64,000 nucleotides of DNA, taken from assembly GCA_029747585.1 (NCBI GenBank), contig JAPEVF010000023.1, forward strand, positions 1-64,000. The letters run 5' to 3'. Origin of the DNA: Pleurotus djamor (taxonomy: Eukaryota > Basidiomycota > Agaricomycetes > Agaricales > Pleurotaceae). The position numbers and the translations under genes are program-made. The notes under the pieces are model-generated. The model was given only the letters and a program-made list of their open reading frames with translations. It did no database searches and was not told the DNA's origin. How positions within the stretch are numbered: position 1 is the first letter of the stretch; the number at the start of each line of letters is the position of its first letter. Positions 1 to 11,799 of this stretch are shown here, in pieces.

Positions 1-1200
1 CCAGTAGAGATGACTGCTAGCGGTCCTTTCGCTATGGGTCCAGCAATGGCTGTTCTGCAGGCGTTCGACGCACCCAAGCTCAGACTCCAATCGCCGTACC
101 CACCTCTGCTAGTCGTGCATCTGCTTTGGGATCTGGCCTCTCTCGGACGACAGCTCCATCATTGAAACGCGAGCCAGAAGACCAGAAACTCAAAAACGAA
201 GCTGACGATGAAGTCTATTCTGAACCAGATGAAGGAGTTGAGATTATTGACCTTGATAACGTTCATAAAATGGATTGGATGGCCCCGGAAAGCTTGCAGC
301 GACTCAAAACGACAACGAAAAAGAAGAAGCGGTTGCAGGAAGAGAAAGATGGCAAGGGCAAGGGCAAAGGTAATACGCAATGCACTCGGAGCATCATTGA
401 TAGCACTGACTCGTAATTTAGCACAACAAGACGACGTACAGCCCGATTCGCAGGAGAATAATGCTGAGGTTGATCTTGCGAATGCACTAGATCTCAGTGA
501 GAGTGAGGAAGAGGAAGAAATGGAAGACCTTATAGATGACTTTGCTCGTGCCAATACAACCGATGAGGTGGGTTACCCCATCAACCTTGTAAAGCACTGC
601 ATCAATTGTCGCGCTTTAGACCTCCGACTTTGGACAGGATCGACTCCTTTGGTTCCAGTTCCCGAGTCCATTCCCAACATTCACGTCCAAGTCGATGGAA
701 GTAACCACAAATGTCGTACCAGATTCAGACCCTCCCGTTGCTTCTTCGTCGCAATCACCCCTCAAAAAGGTCGCGTTTGCGCCAGATACTAAACCGCCTG
801 CACCATCAAGCTCCATCCCTGCTCCTCCTGAGGAGCAGAAGGAAGTCGTCGATCCAAAAGTTGACGGTATAATCGGCCAACTGGAGGTGTACCAAAGCGG
901 TGTGGTGAAGATTCGGCTGAACAATGGTATCTTGCTCGATGTGAGAGTCACCGGCTTCCATCCATGACAATTCAGCTCATAGCTCACAATCATTAGGTCA
1001 CGTCGGCTACACAACCCTCGTTTCTTCAGCACGCAGTATCCCTCGACGTTGAGAACAAGCGGATGTGTGTCTTAGGAGAAGTGAATAAAAGGTTCATCGC
1101 CTCACCCAACGTCGATATGTTACTCCATGCTCTCGAAACTGCCGAAGCACCACCGTCAGCTAATGGGGAGCAAGACCTCGTCTCGATGGATGTTGGGTGA
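1..1200 (+). CDS. RPC53: RNA polymerase III subunit RPC4/C53 (5' end missing)
   Basis: This is the C-terminal part of the Pol III subunit that forms a TFIIF-like heterodimer with C37 and acts in termination and reinitiation in the nucleus. The visible part opens at an acceptor near base 60. It has a Lys-rich stretch (KKKKRLQEEKDGKGKGK), an acidic run (SESEEEEEMEDLIDD), the conserved LWFQFPSPFP block and a C-terminal RPC4 fold (GIIGQLEVYQSGVVKIRLNN, then CVLGEVNKRF). At least three introns are inferred, near 380-419, 568-632 and between LLDV (around 940) and TSATQPSF (around 997). The stop at 1198-1200 lies 83 bp from the converging Zn2Cys6 gene. The N-terminus lies outside the window. Assignment rests on the conserved C-terminal blocks and is firm. 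Confidence 0.85.
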
Positions 1201-1283
1201 TCTGGTACATTGACATCGACAAGACAAATTTTACAAATATATAATGATATAATGTTCAGCAACCATACGGCTGATCGCAGCGG

Positions 1284-4200
1284 CTAGGAAGGCGGAGGTT
1301 GGTTGAACGTATTGAATGGCCATGCCTGACTCGCTGAACCCACTGCATGCTGTTGTTGGACGGCATCAGTGAAATGCATCACATCATCCATCTGGGCGTC
1401 TGAAGGCACAAGCGAGAAAGTCTTCTGAGCGTTCAGATAAACTTGATCGAGTTCAAGCAATGCTTGTGCCCACTCTTCTCCCGTCGGTATACTTGGCGGG
1501 AAGTTGTCAATAGAGTGTGACGATGTGCGACGTTGGTCAGTAAAGAGATCATTGAAAGGCATTTCAAGGCTCTGTGTGCCTGTCACTTGTATTCCAGGCA
1601 CGGAGGCATTCAAAGCGAGGTAGTTTGCTTCTGCCAAAGGGTTCCCGAAGGTCTGATAGAAGTCAATGGATGGGTTCGCGGGTGGGTCGACCAAGTTGAG
1701 CCAAGGACTGCCACCATCGAGGCTGCCGCTACTGTGTTGCGACGGTGAACGCGACGGAGCGCCTGCTGAGGTGCTTTGGCCTAGGGTAGTGGTCCTGAGA
1801 TCGGGTTTACTGGCAACGCCCGTACGCACGGCTTCACGCGCTCGCCTGTGTAATGATTTGAGGGTTAACTGCAAGGTCAGTTTGAGAAGAACCGTCAGAC
1901 GAAGAATACGCATGTAAGGAAAAGATAAGAAGCGCTCACGAGAGTTGCTGTGGATGTTGTCGTGGAGTATCCTTCCTCGTACATAGGTAAGTTCCGTTCC
2001 AGCTCACTCAGAGCATCGGGGGCCAGGGAACTTGTGGGGCATTCGGCTGCCAGGGTCCCGAGTATCAACTTGGCAAGGGATGAAGTTCAGAGCGCGTAGT
2101 TGAGGCTCAGATAGGAGGAACGTACACAAGATGAGAAGATGCAGGTCCAGAAGAACCAACATCTAGTGGTGTCATCTTGATGAACGCCATATAGACCCCT
2201 CAGACACTTTAGAATCCTACAGGCACTCCTGTACGTAGACAAGACGGAGGGTGCAAATTTGTGCTTAAGCGGATTTTCGGGTGCCTCCTTGATTGCACGA
2301 GTGAAGTAGCTTTTATGGAGGAATAAAAGATCTATTGGAAGACTTCAATGAACGCGCCACGATTTAATTCGACGGTTACTCACTTGTTTCTCTCATCAAT
2401 GCCAACACGCACTGACGCACCGCTTCGGCAGGATCTGATGGCCAAGGTGGAGGTGGGTCAGGAGCCAAAGCAGGCGTCTGAAGGTTCTGTGGCACGGGAT
2501 ACTGCCTTAGCTGCTTATCCAGTGCCAATAGCCCTTGGTACGACGGAGGAGTCCTATTAAGAGTGAGTTGAATGGTAGCGTTCAAACAGGTTGCGAAGTA
2601 TCTTCGTAAATAACCACGATCTGCCATCGTGAAATTTTCAGGGGGCGTCTCCATGAACAGGTGAAAGAACTTACAACTAATCTCCCTGTCGACGCCCTTT
2701 CCTTCGGAATGCGCCTCAGGCTCCTCTGGAAAGCGACAGTCTGCAAACTGCAGGTTCAATGCAGGCGGACGTCCATTGGCGACACTGGACCATCCATCAT
2801 AGATATACAATTCCCAGAATAGATGCCTTCTCCACTGGACCTCCTCGGGTTTGATGCCAGACCCAGCAGAATCTCTATGCAAACCTATCCGCAGAGCAAC
2901 ACGGATGCACAGGCCATGAAGGAGCCAACGTTCTTCGGCGCTAGAATGGTCGAAGTGGAAGTCATACTGGACGATGAGAAACAGAGTCTGCACTGAAGCG
3001 CAATTTGCTTCTTCTATGATGGAGAGCAAGGCGAACGCCGCTCGAGAGAGAGCGATGTACTGTGTCGAGTGAGATTGCCTCTCTGGTAACATGAAGTCAT
3101 GGAGGAGGCCACTCGCAAGCACGACGAAGAACAGCGCCAATGCATGAGGATGAACGTGCTCAAGGGAAATATCGCCTGTTTGCCCATAGATCGGATGCAT
3201 GACGTTGGTCATGAAATCATCTCTGGTGACGGGATAATACCTAGGTAAAACGAGAACGGTGACATAGATCGATGAGAGAAGAAATCGTGACCACTTACAG
3301 GAAAGCAACATGTCTATAGTACAATTCGACTAATTCGAGTGCCCTTTCGCGTTGAGGAATGTATGGGAGGAAAATATGCTTTTCGAAACCATCTTCCCGC
3401 ACACCCAAAGGGAATGCGTTCATCAGTTCGATAATCTCTACAGGCAAGCAATAAACCTTGGGGGCTTTGGGTGGCCACGCTTCAGTCGGCTAAGACGATC
3501 AGGTCAGAAGTACCGAACGCGAATTGCGCAAGCCACGCACGATGAGCATGTCATGGAAATGCTAAAACTTACGTCAGAAAGATGCACTGAAAGAAGGTGG
3601 GGCCATGCGAACCACATACCTGTGAGTCACTCTCGGTCTTGATGTGGTCGATGTCAATAGACAAAGAGCTCAGATTCTCGGATGAATCGTCTACCCCATC
3701 AGACGCGTCATAGGATTCAGCAGTCGTCGTTGAACAAGACGGAGAAGCTTGGCGATATTTGGACAATTCGTTTTCGAGTTCGTGGATACGTTTTGTGAGG
3801 GTTTTAACTTGTACAGATAGTTTCTCAGCATGGGCCAAGAGAACTCTACAGGGGTTTAGTGGCTGGCCTCACGCCAAACGAAGGGGGCACGTACTTGTTG
3901 CCTTTGGTGGCAGCAAGTGTTCCTATCAACAGATAGAACGGATGAATATTCATCAAAGATATCAAAAACGGTAGACACACCGTTTGGACAAATGTTGGCA
4001 CATCCTCGCCTGTAATAGGAATTGATTGTTATTGGTCGGTTACTTGTTACTCGATGCAAGGAGCCAACATACCGAACACAAGACTGGCATGGAAAAACAC
4101 TGACCAAGCCATTATGAAGCAAGGAAAACAAGAAAAGATACCCAACACATACCGGTCACATTTGAGCTTCGATCTTGTATGAGGGAATAGTATGTTAGCA

Positions 4201-4313
4201 CCTGGGCTCCGACAGTAGGTTGGATCATACCTCCGACACTCGGCACAGGAAAGCCCAATCTTGCGATCGTGTGCGTCACTTCCAGATTTTCTGGAGTCGG
4301 TTTGGGGACTCAT
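1284..4313 (-). CDS. Zn(2)Cys(6) fungal-specific transcription factor
   Basis: A nuclear regulator of the Gal4-type class. After splicing three short introns, exons between 4313 and 3980 give SCAECRRSKLKCDRVFPCQS followed by CVRRGCANIC. That is Cys-x2-Cys-x6-Cys-x5-Cys-x2-Cys-x8-Cys, a complete binuclear zinc cluster. A short coiled coil (AEKLSVQVKTLTKRIHELEN, near 3838-3770) follows and would mediate dimerisation. The region 3311-2376 is the helical fungal_trans middle-homology domain (for example LHGLCIRVALRIGLHRDSAG and FWELYIYDGWSSVANGRPPA). The C-terminal exon ends with a Gln/Pro tail. The start is the first ATG before the cluster, with a TATA-like box 83 bp upstream. The target genes are unknown. 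The monooxygenase two genes away is only a positional candidate, because TAF10 lies between them. Confidence 0.82.
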
Positions 4314-4831
4314 AGCAATGAATCTTCGCGACTCGGGGGATCCAGCAGGAGACGGTGGGGGCGAGACGAAGTACCAAATACCCTCGGAGTTATTATTTTA
4401 TACTTCGAAACTAAGCCAGCTCAGGGAACTTGTACCCTATCGTTGGAGCCTGGCGCTGGCTATAGATATGGGCGCGATGAAAGCTGTTCGTTCGCGCGAT
4501 GCTCTTGGACTCTGGAGGTAAGAAAGCGTGTCGACCTCGTTGTTGGTAACGAAATCGTACATGTTTAAACACCCACGTGGGGGTATACGCGTCTGAGCGG
4601 CAACACAAGGCAACACACTGGTTCAGTCTGGGAACTGCGCATGAACTGCCAAGCGAGAAGCCGCAGTCGTTCACTTGCAAAAAATGGGAGGACCCCTGAA
4701 TAAGATGATGTTTTGTCATAAATGCATAACCACAAAAAGCAGTAGACGCGACCGCCGACGGGCCAACCTCTTTCGAACTCCGATCCATTGCTCCCACCCA
4801 GTCTCATTCCACCACCAAATCCCAACTAGAG
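4314..4831. other. Divergent spacer, Zn2Cys6 regulator / TAF10
   Basis: About 520 bp between two head-to-head start codons. Apart from the TATA-like box on the minus strand I see no coding signal. Short open frames here lack splice or family support. Confidence 0.5.
4396..4402 (-). promoter_or_regulatory. TATA-like box of the Zn2Cys6 gene
   Basis: The minus strand reads TATAAAA, 83 bp upstream of the ATG at 4313. Position and orientation fit a core promoter element. No transcript data support it. Confidence 0.45.
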
Positions 4832-5495
4832 ATGTCTACTCCTCAAACCACTGCGGAAGCTTCCCAGCAGGCCACCGCCTCAACTACTCAGGCATCCCCA
4901 TCGGCCCCCGTGAACCCTGCGTCTTCGTCATCTCAATCACTTCAACCAGCACAAACCCGTCAGGCAGCGGAGGAAGCTAGAAAGGATCGGACTCTCGCAG
5001 AGTTCATGCTCATGCTGGATGACTACGAGCCACTTGTGTGTCACCACGGGACCAACATCTAGTTTCTAAGATATGTGGCTCACCAATGTCCTCCATAGAT
5101 CCCGAATGAAGTCACCGATTACTACCTACAACGCGTTGGTTTCGAATGCGAAGATGTTCGGCTGTGCGTCTTCTGAAGTACTCGCTGAACGCTGGCTGAT
5201 AACTGACCTGCTGATTAGAAAACGTCTTTTGTCGCTTGCTGCACAAAAGTTCGTGTCTGACATTGCCGCCGATGCATACCAGCATGCACGCATCCGCACC
5301 AACGCCCAAGGAGGCAGGGCTCGAGCCAATCAGTTCCCTGGGTCATCAAAAGCAAGTCCTCAGATCTTTCAGACTTCCCAAATCATTGACATTCTCGTGT
5401 AGGACAAGACACGTACCACGCTGACCATGGATGATCTCAGCTCTGCGCTGGCCGAATATGGAATCAATGCTCGTAAACCCGACTTTTATCTATGA
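4832..5495 (+). CDS. TAF10: TFIID/SAGA subunit TAF10
   Basis: TAF10 is a histone-fold protein shared by TFIID and SAGA. A 45-residue Ser/Thr/Ala/Gln-rich leader precedes the conserved domain: LAEFMLMLDDYEPL, IPNEVTDYYLQRVGF, RLKRLLSLAAQKFVSDIAAD, and the C-terminal block TLTMDDLSSALAEYGINARK. The coding region is four exons. The first intron starts at 5036 and its acceptor ends at 5098. The second begins gtgcgt after the codons DVRL. The third (5352-5402) has a non-canonical GC-AG border (gcaagt...gtgtag), and its removal restores the conserved block in frame. Length is normal for a fungal TAF10. SGF73, another SAGA subunit, lies 3.4 kb downstream. The identification is firm. Confidence 0.9.
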
Positions 5496-5866
5496 TGCCA
5501 TCTTTACGGTTTACCCCTTCTCCATGTTGTTCTCGCATTGTAATATTGACTTGTTCACTTGGACGCTTCTTGGGAATCTTGCTTGTCAACATTGCCGTGT
5601 TGACTACATCCATCCCTACTTCAATGACTGCCTCACATTGGATAGAAAGTGAAGCTTGAAGAGTCGGCCCGCCTTCTCCTTTAGTTCGTAATTGACAAGA
5701 TAGCAAGCGTGAGGATTTAGGAAAGCGTTCTTCAAAGCAAGTGATTTATCGGCGCAGGCGGCCCTCCCGAATTCCCTCCCGAGTTCCACAAGTCCAGTGT
5801 GTAACGAATGCTGGTAGTATACATATGCCATGACAGACTTTTCATCCATGTAAAGAGTCAGAAATT
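5496..5866. other. Convergent spacer, TAF10 / monooxygenase
   Basis: About 370 bp between two converging stop codons, presumably holding both 3' UTRs and terminators. I see no further gene. Confidence 0.5.
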
Positions 5867-8414
5867 CTAACCCATAGCTAACGTTTTGGTCCAGGAAATA
5901 GGATCGGCAGCCACGGTTTCCGTAACCTCCACCTCGAAATTGAGCTTCAGTGGCTCGTGCATAATCTTGCCTTTGCCACCCTCGCCCAATGCCCCCCAAT
6001 TCACCCACCAATCTTCTGCCGACTCCCGCGCATGGTGTGCGAACACAAATCCTATCTCATCCCACTGCTGTTTTAGCTCTTCATCAGACCACCTCTCGCC
6101 ACATTGCTGAGCCTTCTGCAACGCAGCGTACGCCTGTCGGAACGCAGCATCTCTCCCATCTCGCGTCGGACCAGGAGGTAGCGTCACCAGTGTCGCGTTG
6201 TTCAGCTCCGTCAATCCCACATCCATACACCGGTCTTTACGAAGATCCTGGAAAGCTTCCAGTAGCATCGGTATCTGGTCCCATGAATACAGTCGTGACA
6301 TCAACGATCCCAAGCAAGCCGCATCCTCTACGGCCATCCCAGCCCCTTGCGTGCTAAATGGCTGGAGAAGGGCGGTGAGTCTACACCAGTCATTCACTCC
6401 TACTAATCAGGTTCGCTCACCAAAAGGGGATGGGCAGCCTCGCCAATCAATAACATTCGACCTGACGGATGTACCCATTCGTCTGGGGGCGCCCGCAGAA
6501 CGTATTTCGTCCGCTGACACCGTTCGGCAAGATTATACATCTTTTGTATTCTGCATGCGCGATATAAATGAGTTTTCCAACAAAAGGATACCAACTTTAA
6601 ACAACTTACCGAGGGTCGTACTTTGAAAAGTCAATCACATGAGGAGAGCAAGTTGTCTCCCAGCCTTCATTGTCATCGCCGTCATACGTCGTGTCGCTGT
6701 TTGGCCAGTACATCTGGCAGACAAACTGCGAACCTTGTCGCTGGGAGGGAAGCGTTATCAACCCGTACACGCATAGTGGTCACGAGACAACATACTGCAC
6801 CAAAAGCTGTTATTGAAGATTAGGCCTCATACAAACGCATTTAGTGTGACAGGACACTCACTCAAAGCAACGCGCATATCACCCATCCACATAGGCCACT
6901 AAACGAAAGGATCGATGAATGTGAATTTCGTAGAGAGTGAGGAGGTAAACGTACCTCCTGAAGATCAGGGAATTCTGCCAGCTCAGGGTCCTCTCTCATA
7001 CGATCTCCAGGTATCACAATCCTGATGTTGGGTCAATGACCAACAAACACGGAAGATGCGTAACACACTCACGAATAATAGCTATCATGGGTATCAATGG
7101 CTTCCGGTTCCTCCTCTGTTATCATCCGCCTCACGGTACTTTTTTGGCCGTCCGCGCCAATAATAACGTCGGCACGATGGACGGTCCCATCAGCCAAGGT
7201 TGCACAAGGGCCGTCCTCATCATCAGCTGATACTGAGGCCACTGTAGCGTTGAACGTGACCTTGGCACCATTTGATACAGCCCTGTCGTAGAGTAGTTTC
7301 CGAAGATCGTTGTACTATTTCCAAGGTTGACAAGGTTATTATTAGCTTGTCAGAGAGAGATGGGATTGTTAGAACTTACAAGCATCAGATAAAACTGCCC
7401 ACCGGCCTCTTGAATGATATCCTCCTTCCATTCGACAACGCCCAAGACTTCCCCCGAGTCCACTGCAACAATTTGTCAGCGATGTGCATCAATGGAACAT
7501 TTGATGATCATAGGCTGATGATGGAATACGCCATACTCCCAGAATTTGGGGGGAGGGGGGAGGGGCGAAGTGACTCACAGTCTCGAAATGCGCTCCGTCG
7601 ACACTTGTGGGCAAGCTTTTCAAGTTCTTCTTCTAGCCCCCATTCAACCAAGATCTTCGAGCAATTTGGAGCCACGCGAATACCGACTCCTAGCTACAAA
7701 GGGAGGTTCGTTTAGCCTAGCCGACCCGCTAGTTTATAGTGCGAACGATCACAAACTTGATCGATGCTAGGCGCCTTCTCGAGAACATGAACTCGATGAC
7801 CCGCTTGAGTGAGAGCTAGGGCAGTAGCCAGCCCGGCTATGGCTAAACACAAAGATAGTGGTCAGCATCGCGAAGAAGGGGGATTCGGATGATGACTTAC
7901 AGCCCCCCACGATAAGGAAGTCGATGGTTAACGGAGCTTGACGCGATGCCAAGCTAAGCGATCGCATGCGTCGTGTTACATGTTGCTCAAAGGTCGTTAT
8001 TGGGCTCCGGGATCGAGGCGGAGGGCTATGTGAAAGAGGCGGAGGGGAAGATTGGCGCATGCGTTGGCGTGCTTGATTGACTTGAACAGAGTGAAGGTGC
8101 CAGCTACGGATTGGGTCTTCGTCTTCGGCAAAACGCTGGCCAGTAGGGTGATACATCCAAGAAGGGTCGCGGAATCTGGCAGAAGAAGTTTGGCGAGAGG
8201 GCAGTGGAGCGTGAAATGGGGAAGGAGTGGAAGAAGAAGAAGCGAGGGAGCTAGGTTGCCTTGAATTAGGTGATGTCCCGGTGGGGTTGTGTGGATAGCT
8301 TCCGGAGGCTTCCCTGGACTTCGGACTGATACCGGCCATTGCGGAATAAATTTTGGAGAACAAGATCCAAATGCCAGCAAACAACTTGAGTATGACCCGG
8401 GGCGTTCGTGACAA
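5867..8414 (-). CDS. FAD-dependent aromatic monooxygenase (salicylate-hydroxylase-like)
   Basis: A class A flavoprotein monooxygenase of the kind that hydroxylates aromatic substrates with NAD(P)H and O2. Spliced exons give the Rossmann motif IVGGSIAGLATALAL, the mid-protein motif VIIGADGQKSTVRR, and the second FAD-binding motif GRMLLIGEAAHPL. The last has Glu where Asp is usual (G-D-AAHP). A further conserved block is LQPFSTQGAGMAVEDAACLG. About eight introns are needed. The open frame extends about 145 residues upstream of the flavin domain. It carries a hydrophobic start (VILKLFAGIWILFSKIYSAM) and a Ser/Pro/Arg-rich linker. The family normally begins about 10 residues before the Gly-rich loop, so the real start may be a Met near 7970. 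The substrate cannot be read from sequence. Confidence 0.8.
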
Positions 8415-8455
8415 GGCGTCAACGCGTCAATCTTGGAACAATCTACAGCGAACAT

Positions 8456-8797
8456 TTAACACGAAAAAGCCTGGCGTTGGCGACTGCATGTGATCCACGC
8501 ACAAATATTCTTGCCAATAAGCCTTCCCTTGATATACGCTTCCGGTGACGCCTGAACTCGCACGCGCTGTCGAGAGCAAAAAGGGCGTGAGTTTCGATGC
8601 AATTGCATGATTTCGAAGTAACGCCGTGGGGTTGCAGAGGCATTATCACGGCCCATATGGCCTGTTTCATTGGTGCTGCATGGGCGCATACCTTTTCTGT
8701 GTTCTGTTTCTGGGGACCCAGCAGACGGGTACGATGAGGACAGCCCCGGTTCCGCGAGCGTGATGGTGGCAAGTGAAGAGATGAGAACAAGTCGCAA
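8456..8797 (-). CDS. Possible small secreted protein (unsupported ORF)
   Basis: A 113-codon open frame opens with a signal-peptide-like segment (MRLVLISSLATITLAEPG) and has five Cys in the remainder. It sits in the spacer between two divergent genes, on the strand of the monooxygenase. No family is recognised. The composition after the leader (Arg/Ser-rich) does not resemble neighbouring coding exons. It could equally be promoter sequence that happens to be open. Reported only because the spacer is otherwise empty. Confidence 0.2.
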   Translation of the reverse strand: MRLVLISSLATITLAEPGLSSSYPSAGSPETEHRKGMRPCSTNETGHMGRDNASATPRRYFEIMQLHRNSRPFCSRQRVRVQASPEAYIKGRLIGKNICAWITCSRQRQAFSC

Positions 8798-8898
8798 AGG
8801 ACGCTCTGTGCCTTCCCGCCGGCTCGTTACCTAATCCGGACCCTGGATTTCAAGCCCCGAACGCCGAGGGTCTCAGTGCTTCGTCGACCACAACAATA

Positions 8899-10115
8899 AT
8901 GACTCTGAGACTCAAGCCATCGTCGCCTCCCGCTTCTCCCTTCTCCTGGGACGATGCCCCGCCGTCTCCGCACTCCAACGCCGCTCGCCTTCCGTCGCCG
9001 CCCGCAGCGAGTCTCTCAGCCCGGGATATGAAGATATTTGGTGTGCAGTCGCTCACCGCCACTTCAGACATCGGCCTCGTCAAATGCAGAGATTGCGACA
9101 AGCCTCTGCTGCGTAGTGGAATCGCAGAGCATGCTGGTAATATGTGCCTTGGCCTCACACCTTTGCTTTTGCTAATATCATGACCAGATAATTGCAGTAA
9201 ATACCGTTCATTAGCCAAGAAGGCTGGCAAGAGCAAGGCTGGCGTAGAGGGAGATGGTCTGTTGCGTATACTGCTCAGTAGCTCTTCTTGATGGCTGATA
9301 CGGTTTCTTCATGACTAGATCCTAAGAAAGGCTCAAAGAAACGAAAGGCTTCACCTTCACCAGACGATCCTTCAGCTCCAGCCAAGAAGAAGAGCAAACC
9401 AGCACCCAAGATCAACAAAGGCCGAATCAAAGGTCCCGTCGACTTGGATCGCCATTGTGGTGTCATAAACGACAAGGGTCTTCCTTGCTCTCGCGCGCTC
9501 ACATGTAAATCCCATTCCATGGGCGCGAAACGCGGCGTTCAAGGTCGCTCACGCAATTACGATGACCTGCTACTTGACTGGCAACGTGCCAATAACCCAA
9601 ACTTCGTTGAACCCGTTAAGCGCGAAACTAAAGCTGAGAAGAAGGAAAAGAAAGAGAAAGAGAAATTGGAGAAGAAGAGACTCGCGATGGAGGCAGCTGT
9701 TGCGGCTGGTCTTGATCCCAACTCCGTCAAGAAGACCGCTTCGTCCAACAACACTGTCAAGAAAGTTAGTAAGAAAGCTGCTGCCGCCGCCGCCGTCCGC
9801 TCGTCTGACGTACCTGGAGGCGAGGAAGTGTCGGAGAATCTTGGTGACGTTGACTCCGAAGCTGAAGTCGACGATCTTGTCAAAGCCTACAAGACCAGCC
9901 GAGAAAAAGGCATTATCGGCGTCCCTCTGGCTCTACCATGTGATGCTGGCTCGTGGTTTGTCTCCCGACGTGAGAAAGCTCGATGTTGTCGTGACCTCCT
10001 GCTGAATGCCTTGGGTCACGGTGGCTCGGCGGTCAACCCCACCCCGGTCGGCGTAAGCGTCTTAGGTACCCAACGGGCCGGCAGTCTGGGTATTTCTGGT
10101 GCACGAATAGGTTAA
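8899..10115 (+). CDS. SGF73: SAGA deubiquitination-module subunit SGF73 / ataxin-7-like
   Basis: Sgf73 anchors the Ubp8 deubiquitinase module to SAGA in the nucleus. Exon 1 carries an N-terminal zinc-binding stretch ([20 protein letters not shown], continuing DNC across intron 1). After two introns, near 9136-9187 and 9257-9320, comes a Lys-rich linker, then the diagnostic SCA7 domain: [20 protein letters not shown] followed by [20 protein letters not shown], which holds the Cys/His zinc ligands. The C-terminus has a charged coiled coil ([18 protein letters not shown]) and an Ala run. About 365 residues, shorter than yeast Sgf73 (657) but complete in its domains. It is divergent from the monooxygenase gene. 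Confidence 0.88.
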
Positions 10116-10592
10116 TTTAACCGAGAACTCGGTCCCGAGTAACAACATGTTACCATCGATTCATTGCCCCACCCTCGCACACACGGACGCAAATACCCGG
10201 AAACCATCGATATACGCTTTTCTTTCGTCCTACCACAAACGAACGACGACACGTATCATGATCCAGACATGAGGCCTTGAGGGACCAGGCACGCAAGGTC
10301 GACGCAAATCGCCACACCATGCATTCCGACTACCTATTTACCCAACCCTCGAAGTGACGATTTCTACTCAGGGTTATTGTTCTTCTCTCGAAGCTACAAA
10401 CCCTATGCCTTCCCACAGCTTCGCACCCACCCGTTCATCGGACGGAAGATTCGTTTTGGGAACAATAACACCTGTTCCCCCTGGTCCCTGTTTGACTTCG
10501 CCATTCACGCATNATTAATACTTCAATTATGCCCATGTACNTATTATATCTGAAGCCCNATTCATGTAAAGTATCAATACAAACGGAATCTA
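10116..10592. other. Convergent spacer with Ns
   Basis: About 480 bp between the stops of SGF73 and the DUF6593-like gene. It is C-rich, with a few Ns near its 3' end. I see no gene. Confidence 0.45.
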
Positions 10593-11345
10593 TCAAAGAG
10601 CTCGACCATGGCTGAGACTAGCCACATGTATGTCCTGTTTCTTCATCATCATCCGTGATTTATGTTCAAGAATCAAGAAAGATATAACTACTCTGTCCTG
10701 CATGGTTAACGCCTCGGGCTCGAGCACGAGGATAGGTCGACGATTCGGCCTAGGCGATAGTCCTGGNATCGCCCGGGGGCCTCGCATAAGCCAGGCAATA
10801 GGCTCTTCGAGAGCGTTGGCATTGTGCAACTATAAGTGTATGAGCTCGATGAGCACTAGCACACCNAGGGAAGTCTTNATNANACTCACAGATAATCGTC
10901 CGTCAATTGCNCACTTCCAAACGTACGNCTGACCGCGTTCTTCNAATGTAATGGGNCTATNATGCATCGCAGGTGTTCAGCACGAGANTCNNGAANNNTG
11001 GCACAATAATACTCACAAAGTCCTCAAAAGTTTCAACGNCCGAAGCCATTGATTCATCTTGCAGGGTTNACTACCNCGTAACGCGATCTTGTCNGCNCGA
11101 AAGTCACTTCGCTTGATGACAGCAAGTGGGGTTTCNTCCNNNGCATCGNGNANGACCGTTTGTGAATACGACGCGTTNCTTTTGACCGTATAAAGTGGNT
11201 CAGANGANACAACGCCGTCATCATAGTTNTGNATTGTACAGTTTTTGACACTATCCTGGCTGAATGCCAGATAGGTAGCAAACTGGGAGGGTAGAGGTCC
11301 GGAAGCGACGGAGAGTGTTTCAGAGAGAGTTACTTGAGAGTCCAT
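10593..11345 (-). CDS. DUF6593-like hypothetical protein
   Basis: A small gene of about three exons, degraded by many Ns. The first exon reads TYLAFSQDSVKNCT, then PLYTVK, then ETPLAVIKRSDF and DKIAL. The last exon ends ILVLEPEALTMQDRVVISFL plus ILEHKSRMM and a short tail. This order resembles the DUF6593 family that is expanded in mushroom-forming fungi: a beta-rich protein of about 200 residues whose C-terminus ends in a hydrophobic strand plus basic residues. The function of that family is unknown. The middle exon (about 10860-10960) is unreadable. Tandem with the carboxypeptidase gene downstream of it, same strand, separate promoter likely. Confidence 0.5.
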
Positions 11346-11799
11346 GTTTTCGTTTAGACTCTAGAGAAAGAAAACATATCCTATTTATACGAGTTCGACG
11401 TCGTCTAGTCNTTTCAGCCGTCCCGTTGAACGAGGAGGCAAAGCTGTTAGGATGAACACAAAACAGCATGTTCGAAACTGCGTAGGGGCTGCGCATTGGG
11501 AGGGTAGATTTAATGGCACGAGTGATCCGCTTTGCCCGGCACAAAGCACACTAGAGTAGTAGTCCAGAGCAAGAGTCTAACAAAGTTCAAGCGGGAATTG
11601 TCGGCTGGAAGAGAGAGGTCAAGTGATAACTTGTACAATGATGCAGACCTGAAGAGTGCATGAGGACAAGAGACGAATACTTATGTGGCTAGCTGCCCGC
11701 AGTTCGACCAAGAGATCAGAAATCGGTTTATGTTCTGTTCCGAGAAGTACAGAAGAAAGCTGTGGAGTGTCGTGCTTATTTCTTGATGACGAAACGCCA
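11346..11799. other. Spacer upstream of the DUF6593-like gene
   Basis: About 450 bp between the carboxypeptidase stop and the DUF6593-like start, both on the minus strand. It would hold the promoter of the latter. No gene is supported here. Confidence 0.4.

Noticed and set aside
5616..6011. Open frame of 131 codons on the minus strand overlapping the monooxygenase 3' end
   Set aside because: It overlaps the last exon of the monooxygenase in another frame and shows no family motif. Low support as a second gene.
7997..8455. Alternative frame of 152 codons on the minus strand
   Set aside because: A different frame of the same stretch as the monooxygenase extension. It does not join the flavin domain.
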